Of a stretch of 5,070 bases of DNA, positions 1 through 5,070 are shown one piece after another. Each line of letters starts with the position of its first letter. Positions within the stretch are counted from its first letter, which is position 1. The translations under genes and the position numbers were made by a program. The DNA comes from an uncultured Porphyromonadaceae bacterium (GTDB lineage: Bacteria > Bacteroidota > Bacteroidia > Bacteroidales > Muribaculaceae): positions 1-5,070 of the forward strand of contig CAMWKC010000186.1 in the NCBI GenBank assembly GCA_947174735.1, given 5' to 3'. The notes beneath the pieces are model-generated. The model worked only from the letters and a program-made list of their open reading frames with translations, made no database searches and was not told where the DNA came from.

Positions 1-51
1 GCTGATGAAATGACTATGTGAAGGTATGAAGAGAGTAAGTTAATAATTAAA

Positions 52-75
52 ATTGATAAAAAAATATTGATAAAA
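52..75 (+). repeat. Short direct repeat upstream of promoter
   Basis: The 10-mer ATTGATAAAA occurs at 52-61 and again at 66-75, immediately before the -33 element of the main promoter candidate. The two copies are offset by 14 bp, which is not a helical repeat. It could be a regulator site or an AT-rich UP-like region, but AT-rich sequence makes chance repeats likely. Confidence 0.3.
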
Positions 76-76
76 G

Positions 77-107
77 TTGCTGTGTTAAGTAAAATTAACT
101 ACTTTTG
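77..107 (+). promoter_or_regulatory. Candidate Bacteroidetes sigma-ABfr promoter for the exported-protein gene pair
   Basis: The 8-mer TACTTTTG at 100-107 matches the Bacteroidetes -7 consensus TAnnTTTG exactly. A TTG at 77-79 lies 20 bases upstream, about where the -33 element (TTTG) is expected. Transcription would start near 113-116, leaving a 5' leader of about 125 nt before the ATG at 240. The spacer contains a short dyad, GTTAA (84-88) and TTAAC (95-99), which could be an operator. The consensus match is seen directly; promoter activity is inferred. Confidence 0.6.
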
Positions 108-156
108 CAGCTGTAATTTATCCTTTTATGGCGTTGATACCTATCTTACGGTGAGT

Positions 157-185
157 TTTGACCATTGTATTTGGATTTAAATTTG
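157..185 (+). promoter_or_regulatory. Second, weaker promoter candidate
   Basis: TAAATTTG at 178-185 also fits TAnnTTTG, and TTTG lies at 157-160. The 17-base spacing is shorter than the roughly 20 usually seen, so this is the weaker candidate. If used, it would give a leader of about 48 nt before the ATG at 240. It may be a chance match in AT-rich sequence. Confidence 0.3.
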
Positions 186-239
186 TAGATAGTATTACTA
201 TAATCCCTTCATATTCATTAATAACCTAAAGTTCTAATT

Positions 240-1934
240 ATGAAGAATTTTACTTTGCTTACGGCAAGCCTTATGCTGGCCGGTAGCATGAGTGCCGTCA
301 CCTTGACAGACGCGCAGAGTATCGGCTTAAATGACAAGCCGCTTGACCTTTCACAGCGTACCAGCATCTCTCTTGTCGATGCTATGAAGCCCGCCGGACC
401 TGCAAAGGTTATCGCTAAGGAGGCACTTGCTGATCCTATCATCACTGAAGCACCGGCAGGAAAGCAGATCAACTACAGCCGTAACAGCTTAGGCTACATT
501 CTGTATTACGGTATGTATCTTATGTTCACTTCGCAGGATGACCAGGCCGGACAGATTGTAGAAGGTGATGACGGCTTCGTTTATCTTAAGAACCCTATCG
601 GTGGTCTTACCTATAACGCCTATTTTAAGGGTGAGCGTGAAGGTGACAGAATCCGTGTAGATCTTCCTCAAATCATTTATCAGGAGGATAGCAAAGATGA
701 AGAGGGTAATCCTACGGTAGTAAATTTCTATGCCCGTATATTGGATGCAGAGATAGATGAAGAAGGCAAGCGCTATTTTGTGCCTGCTGAGGAACAGACT
801 CTCTACTATACTGTTGACGGTGACAAAATCTCACTTGATCTCGGTTATGACCACACACAGCTTGAGGATGGTACATGGGCTTATCCTGACAAAATGGTAG
901 GTCTGACTACAGATGATGGCACATGGGCTTATTACGGCGATTGCTGGCAGGAATGGACTCGTCTCGATCAGGAGATGTTTACTATGCCCGAAGGTCTGGA
1001 GACTGAAAAGTGGGCTTTCTTCCACAATGGTCTTGCCGACTACGTTGATGTGGCTTTCGACGACGAGTATGTATATGTAACCAACCTTACACCTCTGCTT
1101 CCCGAAGCTGTTATACACGGCCGCATCGAAGGTGATACAGTGGTATTTGAGTCCGGTTACTATATCGGTAACTATGTATCATGGTATATCTATCAGATGA
1201 TGTGCTACATGAATGATGGTGATCCCGAACTTCGTGACTCGATGGTCATGACATACGACCGTGAGAACAAGGTTATAGCTTGCACCGACCCGAACGATAT
1301 AATTCTTCTCAACACATCGCTCAACCGTGTGTATGCTCTGACTAACTTCCAGAATCCTAAGTTCAGCTCGATTAAGCCTGTTACTCAGCCTACTCCGATG
1401 GCTCCTCAGTTTGTAGAGTTCCTTGACTACTATGAGAACTATGGTTATGCTTATATTGCATTTAATATCTTTAACTATAATGAGATTGATGAGATATTTA
1501 ATTCTGACAATATGTGGTATAATCTTCTGATAGATGGTCTTGTAGAGACTCTTTATCCTGAAGACTATATTATGATAGGTGAGGAACCTATGACTAATAT
1601 ACCTTTTGACTTTAAAGATAATTGGGATATACATCTTGATGGTGCTAAGCGCACAGTATGTATCTTTGCACAAGGTATCGAGACTGCCGGAGTACAGCTT
1701 TTCCACGAGTATGACGGTAAGGTATATGAGTCAGACATCATGACTTATAATGTAGAAACAGGTGAAGTAACAGATATTCCGGTTGGTGTAGCCGGTACCT
1801 TCAATGAAGTCGGTGAGGCTGAGTGGTATGATCTGCAGGGTCGTCGCGTACAGAATCCTGCCGGTGGTATCTACATTTGCAAGATTCGTTGCAATGACGG
1901 CTCGACACGTGTCATGAAAGTGGCTCGCCGTTAA
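240..1934 (+). CDS. Exported multidomain beta-rich protein of unknown function with a C-terminal sorting-like tail
   Basis: This 564-residue protein has no function I recognise. Residues 1-19 form a signal peptide (short basic start, hydrophobic TLLTASLMLAG, likely cleavage after S-M-S-A) with no lipobox cysteine, so it is probably a periplasmic, outer-membrane-associated or secreted soluble protein. Two related beta-rich segments follow at about 101-145 and 265-310, both with a DD..VY..N pattern and then G..EGD. A third module near 386-510 starts at a proline-rich linker (VTQPTPMAP) and has an aromatic-rich YENYGYAYIAFNI stretch. From memory, this architecture recurs in Bacteroidales surface proteins without assigned function. 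Residues 528-564 form a YDLQGRRV..NP..GIYI tail resembling the Bacteroidetes C-terminal sorting domain. Six cysteines remain in the mature part (235, 322, 348, 474, 547, 551). The ATG at 240 is chosen because the signal peptide starts there; no Shine-Dalgarno is visible, as usual in this phylum. It probably forms an operon with the gene 35 bp downstream. Confidence 0.9.
   Translation: MKNFTLLTASLMLAGSMSAVTLTDAQSIGLNDKPLDLSQRTSISLVDAMKPAGPAKVIAKEALADPIITEAPAGKQINYSRNSLGYILYYGMYLMFTSQDDQAGQIVEGDDGFVYLKNPIGGLTYNAYFKGEREGDRIRVDLPQIIYQEDSKDEEGNPTVVNFYARILDAEIDEEGKRYFVPAEEQTLYYTVDGDKISLDLGYDHTQLEDGTWAYPDKMVGLTTDDGTWAYYGDCWQEWTRLDQEMFTMPEGLETEKWAFFHNGLADYVDVAFDDEYVYVTNLTPLLPEAVIHGRIEGDTVVFESGYYIGNYVSWYIYQMMCYMNDGDPELRDSMVMTYDRENKVIACTDPNDIILLNTSLNRVYALTNFQNPKFSSIKPVTQPTPMAPQFVEFLDYYENYGYAYIAFNIFNYNEIDEIFNSDNMWYNLLIDGLVETLYPEDYIMIGEEPMTNIPFDFKDNWDIHLDGAKRTVCIFAQGIETAGVQLFHEYDGKVYESDIMTYNVETGEVTDIPVGVAGTFNEVGEAEWYDLQGRRVQNPAGGIYICKIRCNDGSTRVMKVARR
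540..674 (+). repeat. Internal protein repeat, copy 1 (residues 101-145)
   Basis: This segment encodes the first copy of a beta-rich motif: D110-D111, V114-Y115, N118, then G131 and E134-G135-D136. The same residues recur in the same order, with one single-residue gap, in the second copy at residues 274-299. DNA identity is not obvious, so the duplication is old or the fold is simply common. From memory, the motif is widespread in Bacteroidales exported proteins. Confidence 0.5.
1032..1169 (+). repeat. Internal protein repeat, copy 2 (residues 265-310)
   Basis: This is the second copy of the motif: D274-D275, V278-Y279, N282, then G294 and E297-G298-D299. Its LLPEAVIHG core resembles the 'LPEAWVKG' phrase I recall from many Bacteroidales surface proteins, so this copy is closer to the family type than copy 1. 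Function unknown. Confidence 0.5.
1821..1931 (+). other. C-terminal sorting-like tail of the first exported protein
   Basis: Residues 528-564 contain YDLQGRRV, then NP, GIYI, and a basic end (KVARR). The segment aligns with the tail of the next gene product at 19 of 36 positions. It resembles the type A C-terminal domain of the type IX secretion system (Por secretion tail), but YDLQGRR tails also occur in Bacteroidales thought to lack that system, so the export route is uncertain. Confidence 0.55.
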
Positions 1935-1969
1935 TTGAAACCTATTTCTGAAAAAGTAATTCTACGTAA

Positions 1970-3811
1970 ATGAATATACGTAAATTCGCGATAGCGGGAA
2001 TGTGCTGCCTCACGGCGGCCATTCCCGCCTTCTCCGCTGATATCGAGTTCTCATACGCGGAGGGTGAACTGAGTCGCTTCGGTACTAAGAAAACAGAGAA
2101 CTATGATGTAGCTATCCGTCTGTTTGACCCCGGTTTTACCGGTAATACTATCAAGGGCATCAGTGTACCTGTATGTACCGAGGGTATTTCCAATGTAAGA
2201 CTATGGCTTTCGACTGAGCTTAAAATCGAAACAATTGATGGTAAGCGTGTCAATGTAGCTGATATTATGGAGACTCCGGCCACAGTAAGTGCTGACGGTA
2301 TCGCTTCTGTAGAGCTTGAGACCCCATACGTTATTACTGACGGCGGTGTGTATGTGGGCTATTCATTCGATATTGACGAGCTTACTGATGCCACTATGTA
2401 TCCTGTCATGACAGGTGCAGGCAGTAATCCGGACGGACTTTATATGCACACGGAGCGTACCTATCGTAAATGGGTGGATTTTGCTTCCGAGTTCCAGTTG
2501 TGCAGCTGTCTGACTGTCAATCTTGAGACTCCTGATTATGAGAATGCCGCAGGTATCAGCGAGCTGCCTTTGGAGCGTGCTATGATCGGTGAGCCCTTCA
2601 CACAGAAAGTCATAGTTGCCAACCACGGTACTCAGCCTGTGAGCAGTGTGGAATACAGCTATACGATAGAGAATAAGACTGGTGAGGGCACTATGGTATT
2701 TGATGTGCCTATTCCTGCCCAATACAATAGCAAAGCTACCTTTGATGTGCTTATGCCTGCTGTTGATAATCAGGGACAGACTGACTTTACAGTTACTATT
2801 ACAAAAGTAAACGGAGTTGATAATCCGGACCTTACAGCTTCCGCTCACGGTATAGTTAATGTTGTGTCTGTAGTACCTGTCCATCGTGCTGTTATGGAAG
2901 AATATACCGGCACATGGTGTGGATTCTGTGTACGTGGCTTTGCTGCTATGGAAGCTCTGAATGATCTTTATCCGCAGGATTTCATAGCCCTTGCTTATCA
3001 CAATAAGGATCCGATGGCGATTACCAGTTCGTATCCCAGCTCTTTCGAGGGCTTCCCCTACTCGTTTATTGACCGTTCAATAGGCTGTGACCCCTATTTC
3101 GGAGTTTCGGGAGATAACTTCGGTATTCAGAATGTCTGGTTATCATGTTCTGAAACTTTAGCTCCGGCAGCTGTTGAGGTGACAGCAGAGTGGGACGGTG
3201 ATGACAATATAAAGGTCAATGCCGTTACTACATTTATCGAAGTTCCACAAAGTACTTATGCTCTTGCTTACTACTTAGTGGAAGATGATATGTACGGTGA
3301 TACCAAGAGCTGGATGCAATCCAATTACTATGCTAACGGTAAATACGGAGGTGCTGAAAACTATATTCCTGAGATGAAGCAATTTGTTGAGGGAGAAGCA
3401 TACGTAGCCGGTCTGAGATTTGACGATGTAGTTGTTATGACTTCCAACATGCGCGGAATTGAAGGCAGTCTGGACGGTATCGAGATGGATGTACCACTGA
3501 CATACGAATACAGTTTCAATGCTATCAGTGAGGCTCCCAATATTTACGGTACCCCGGTAGTACAGGATAAATCAAAGCTTCGCGCTGTAGTGCTGGTACT
3601 TGATACAGCTACAGGTCGTATTGTAAATGCTGCCAAGACCGGTTACATATATGGTGCTTCAGTTGAAGGTATAAATGCTTCGGTTGAAGTCACGGGCGTG
3701 GAATACTATGATCTGAATGGTCTGCGTTGTCTGAATCCTGCTGACGGTATCTTTGTCCGCGTGACACGTCTGTCGGACGGCAGTACACGTACTTCTAAGG
3801 TTGTACTCTGA
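1970..3811 (+). CDS. Omp28-related exported protein with thioredoxin-like WCGFC site
   Basis: This 613-residue protein begins with a signal peptide (residues 1-23, MNIRK basic start, likely cleavage after AFSA). Residues 24-190 are a beta-rich N-terminal region. Residues 200-300 look like an Ig/CARDB-type domain (KVIVANHGTQPVSSVEYSY). From about 303 there is a thioredoxin-like fold: EEYTGTWCGFC with the dithiol C317/C320, then AMEAL, the YHNKDPM segment, and GFPYSFIDR whose P363 is the likely cis-proline. This combination is typical of the Omp28 family, named from a Porphyromonas gingivalis outer-membrane protein. The tail at 578-613 is sorting-like (YYDLNGLR). A thiol-disulfide role at the surface or in the periplasm is inferred from the CxxC; the family's substrate is not established. 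Eight cysteines lie outside the signal peptide (69, 178, 180, 317, 320, 373, 393, 587). The ATG at 1970 gives a proper signal peptide and lies 35 bp after the preceding stop, so co-transcription is likely. Confidence 0.88.
   Translation: MNIRKFAIAGMCCLTAAIPAFSADIEFSYAEGELSRFGTKKTENYDVAIRLFDPGFTGNTIKGISVPVCTEGISNVRLWLSTELKIETIDGKRVNVADIMETPATVSADGIASVELETPYVITDGGVYVGYSFDIDELTDATMYPVMTGAGSNPDGLYMHTERTYRKWVDFASEFQLCSCLTVNLETPDYENAAGISELPLERAMIGEPFTQKVIVANHGTQPVSSVEYSYTIENKTGEGTMVFDVPIPAQYNSKATFDVLMPAVDNQGQTDFTVTITKVNGVDNPDLTASAHGIVNVVSVVPVHRAVMEEYTGTWCGFCVRGFAAMEALNDLYPQDFIALAYHNKDPMAITSSYPSSFEGFPYSFIDRSIGCDPYFGVSGDNFGIQNVWLSCSETLAPAAVEVTAEWDGDDNIKVNAVTTFIEVPQSTYALAYYLVEDDMYGDTKSWMQSNYYANGKYGGAENYIPEMKQFVEGEAYVAGLRFDDVVVMTSNMRGIEGSLDGIEMDVPLTYEYSFNAISEAPNIYGTPVVQDKSKLRAVVLVLDTATGRIVNAAKTGYIYGASVEGINASVEVTGVEYYDLNGLRCLNPADGIFVRVTRLSDGSTRTSKVVL
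3701..3808 (+). other. C-terminal sorting-like tail of the Omp28-related protein
   Basis: Residues 578-613 carry YYDLNGLR, LNPADGIF, DGSTR and end in KVVL. The alignment to the upstream neighbour's tail keeps E, YDL, G, R, NPA, GI, DGSTR and KV. An unusual cysteine (C587) replaces the valine found at that place in the neighbour's YDLQGRRV. Confidence 0.55.
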
Positions 3812-3880
3812 GTTTCGGACTGATTTTATATAATTATAATTGAGTCGGACGTTGTATCAGTATAACTAAATACAGATATT
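3812..3880 (+). other. Intergenic gap before the nitroreductase gene
   Basis: This 69-bp AT-rich gap shows no TAnnTTTG promoter element. It contains the perfect palindrome TATAATTATA (3829-3838) enclosed by a weak inverted pair, ACTGAT (3819-3824) and ATCAGT (3856-3861). The long loop makes this a poor terminator. The nitroreductase gene may therefore be read through from the upstream unit or use an unrecognised promoter. Confidence 0.35.
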
Positions 3881-4471
3881 ATGGATTTTGATAGTTTTCG
3901 CAGACTGGTTATGTCCAACCGCACGGTGCGTCGGTTTCAGGAGAACAGAAAAGTGCCCGTCGCTACTCTTGAAGAACTTGTCGAACTGACACGTTATTGT
4001 CCTTCAGGTAGAAATGCACAACCTTTGCGTTATGTCATTGTGACTGAAGATACAGAACGGACTGAGGTATTTCCGTTACTGAAATGGGCCGGTTATTTTG
4101 CTGACTGGGACGGTCCGGAGTCAGGCGAGCGTCCGACAGCTTACCTTGTGCAGTGTCTTGACACTAAATATGGTAAGGACTGTCTCTGTGACGACGGTTT
4201 GCAGTTAGAAGCTATAACTCTCGGTATGCATACTCTCGGTTTGGCCGGATGTATAATCAAAGCTTTCAATCATATCAGACTGACGGAGGTACTGAATCTT
4301 AATGAGCGTTATGTACCACGTTATGTGTTAGCTCTTGGTTATCCGGCTGAAGATGTCAGAATTGAGGATATGCCGGGTGACGAAGATGCTGATTTTAAGT
4401 ATTATCGTACACCTGATGGTATTCATCATGTACCGAAACGTCCGCTTGAAGAACTTATCATAAAGAAATGA
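3881..4471 (+). CDS. Nitroreductase-family FMN oxidoreductase
   Basis: This 196-residue protein matches the short nitroreductase family, FMN-dependent NAD(P)H oxidoreductases that usually act as homodimers in the cytoplasm. The N-terminal NRTVRRF (13-19) is the usual arginine-rich FMN-phosphate segment. CPSGRNAQPLRYVIV (40-54) corresponds to the conserved PS..N.QP(W) flavin-contact motif, with leucine where tryptophan is common. DDGLQLEAITLGMHTLGLAG (104-123) is the central dimer-interface helix region, and YVLALGYPAE (148-157) is the typical late strand. Length is normal for the compact subgroup and no signal peptide is present. The protein has five cysteines (40, 92, 101, 103, 124), including a C-x-C at 101-103. 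The physiological substrate cannot be told from sequence; nitroaromatics, quinones or flavins are all possible. The ATG at 3881 is chosen because the family's N-terminal helix starts there; no Shine-Dalgarno is visible. Confidence 0.88.
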   Translation: MDFDSFRRLVMSNRTVRRFQENRKVPVATLEELVELTRYCPSGRNAQPLRYVIVTEDTERTEVFPLLKWAGYFADWDGPESGERPTAYLVQCLDTKYGKDCLCDDGLQLEAITLGMHTLGLAGCIIKAFNHIRLTEVLNLNERYVPRYVLALGYPAEDVRIEDMPGDEDADFKYYRTPDGIHHVPKRPLEELIIKK

Positions 4472-4478
4472 TACCTGA

Positions 4479-4531
4479 ATAAACAGCAAGGTCCGAAACA
4501 ATTAATTTCCGTTTCGGACCTTACTGTTTAT
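4479..4531. terminator. Bidirectional hairpin terminator between convergent genes
   Basis: A 21-nt left arm (4479-4499) and a 21-nt right arm (4511-4531) pair around an 11-nt loop, with a single non-Watson-Crick position. The core is GGTCCGAAAC / GTTTCGGACC. The odd position is C opposite A in plus-strand RNA but a G-U wobble in minus-strand RNA, so the hairpin is better formed in the transcript of the minus-strand gene. It sits 7 bp past the nitroreductase stop and 16 bp past the aldolase stop. Neither side has a long T tract, though the outer arm itself is AT-rich. A shared terminator is the likely role. Confidence 0.8.
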
Positions 4532-4547
4532 CGTTAATTCTACCAAT

Positions 4548-5070
4548 TTAGATAAGAGATAGAAGGTTGTCTATGTCTTCTTCTGTTGTTGACCAGTCTG
4601 TTACAAATCTTACCACCGATTCAGTTTCACCGGGAGGGCCCCATAATCCTATTCCCGCCTCCGTTTTGAGTAAGTCGATTTTTGTATTAGGCATAACGAA
4701 AAATTGCTGGTTAGTCGGGGAGTCGATAAAGACACGGTAACCTTTTTCGATGAATCCCTGTTTCAGCTTTATGGCCAGTCTGTCAGCATGGCGACCGATA
4801 CGATAATAGAGATTGTCGGAAAAAAGCGTTATAAACTGAAGCGGAACAAGTCTGCCTTTAGCGAGTAATCCTCCGTGAAGTTTCATAAGAGAATCGAAGC
4901 GAGGCAGAAGTTCCGGACGTCGTGACACTACAGCTTCTCCGAAGAGGGCTCCGCATTTTGTACCGCCGATATAGAAAACATCGGAAAGATTAGCTACATC
5001 CCTTAGGGTTACCTCTGTACCGTCGGCAGCGCGTCCGTAAGCGAGGCGTGCCCCGTCAATAAAAAGAGGA
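4548..5070 (-). CDS. Low-specificity L-threonine aldolase / beta-eliminating lyase, C-terminal half (5' end outside window)
   Basis: The open frame enters from the right edge (first full codon at 5069) and stops at TAA 4550-4548, giving 173 residues of a family usually near 340. The visible part starts in the PLP-binding core: PLFIDGARLAYG has the conserved Asp (codon 5057-5055) that contacts the pyridine nitrogen and the nearby Arg. FYIGGTKCGALFGEA contains the lysine (codon 4958-4956) expected to form the Schiff base with PLP. The rest is the C-terminal small domain with SPTNQQFFVMPN and GLWGPPGE. These features match the fold-type I aromatic amino acid beta-eliminating lyase / threonine aldolase family, which cleaves threonine or allo-threonine to glycine and acetaldehyde in the cytoplasm. 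A GTG at 4928 is an internal valine codon, not the start, because the conserved core lies upstream of it. The gene is convergent with the nitroreductase. E. coli LtaE is a relative, but the GGTK.GAL.GE form is the variant I associate with Bacteroidetes and Firmicutes. Confidence 0.9.
   Translation of the reverse strand, partial: PLFIDGARLAYGRAADGTEVTLRDVANLSDVFYIGGTKCGALFGEAVVSRRPELLPRFDSLMKLHGGLLAKGRLVPLQFITLFSDNLYYRIGRHADRLAIKLKQGFIEKGYRVFIDSPTNQQFFVMPNTKIDLLKTEAGIGLWGPPGETESVVRFVTDWSTTEEDIDNLLSLI

Noticed and set aside
1..21. Tail of an upstream gene (a frame ending in TGA at 19-21)
   Set aside because: Six codons are too few to support a coding call, and the surrounding sequence is AT-rich leader.
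137..195. Possible leader hairpin (ATACCTATC at 137-145 with GATAGTAT at 188-195)
   Set aside because: It is only eight pairs with a bulge and a loop of about 42 nt in AT-rich sequence, and no known riboswitch core is recognised.
1179..1706. 175-codon open frame on the minus strand inside the first exported gene
   Set aside because: It lies wholly antisense to a convincing signal-peptide protein, and its translation is low-complexity and I/V/Y-rich with no domain. It is a shadow of the codon pattern.
2363..3001. 212-codon open frame on the minus strand inside the Omp28-related gene
   Set aside because: It is antisense to the conserved region leading into the WCGFC site, has no recognisable motif, and lacks its own promoter or spacing. 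It is a shadow frame.
4548..4928. A complete 126-residue protein starting at GTG 4928
   Set aside because: The reading frame stays open to the window edge, and the upstream part encodes the conserved PLP Asp and Lys motifs. The GTG is an internal valine codon of a larger gene.
1..5070. CRISPR array, tRNA, transposase, toxin-antitoxin or defence genes
   Set aside because: No regularly spaced repeats, cloverleaf, transposase motifs or small paired genes were seen on either strand.

Overview
The window reads as chromosomal DNA from a Bacteroidales bacterium, most likely a gut or oral-type lineage such as Muribaculaceae, Prevotella or Bacteroides relatives (inference). Four things point there. 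The leader has a Bacteroidetes-style promoter (a TAnnTTTG -7 element). No start codon has a Shine-Dalgarno sequence. Two exported proteins end in the 'YDLxGxR..NP..GI....' tail common in this order. One of those two is an Omp28-type thioredoxin-fold protein. GC content is moderate, near 45% in typical coding stretches.

Layout. Positions 1-239 are an AT-rich leader with one good and one weaker promoter candidate. Positions 240-1934 (+) encode a 564-residue exported multidomain beta-rich protein of unknown function. After a 35-bp gap, 1970-3811 (+) encodes a 613-residue exported Omp28-related protein with a WCGFC thioredoxin-like site. After a further 69 bp, 3881-4471 (+) encodes a short cytoplasmic nitroreductase-family flavoprotein. 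A 21-bp-arm hairpin at 4479-4531 separates it from a convergent gene, the C-terminal half of a PLP-dependent low-specificity threonine aldolase / beta-eliminating lyase (4548 to the right edge, minus strand, 5' end outside the window).

How the genes relate. The first two are probably one transcription unit. Their products share the same C-terminal tail (19 of 36 aligned residues identical), which suggests a common route or surface destination. The first contains two copies of a beta-rich motif plus a third module; the second carries a dithiol active site that could act on exported protein thiols. The nitroreductase may be read through from the same unit, since I see no clear promoter in the 69-bp gap, but it has no evident functional link. 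The threonine aldolase is an independent housekeeping-type gene.

I do not see a CRISPR array, transposase, tRNA or rRNA, phage gene or recognisable defence system. The most interesting element is the two-gene exported pair with a redox motif and matched tails; the rest looks ordinary.
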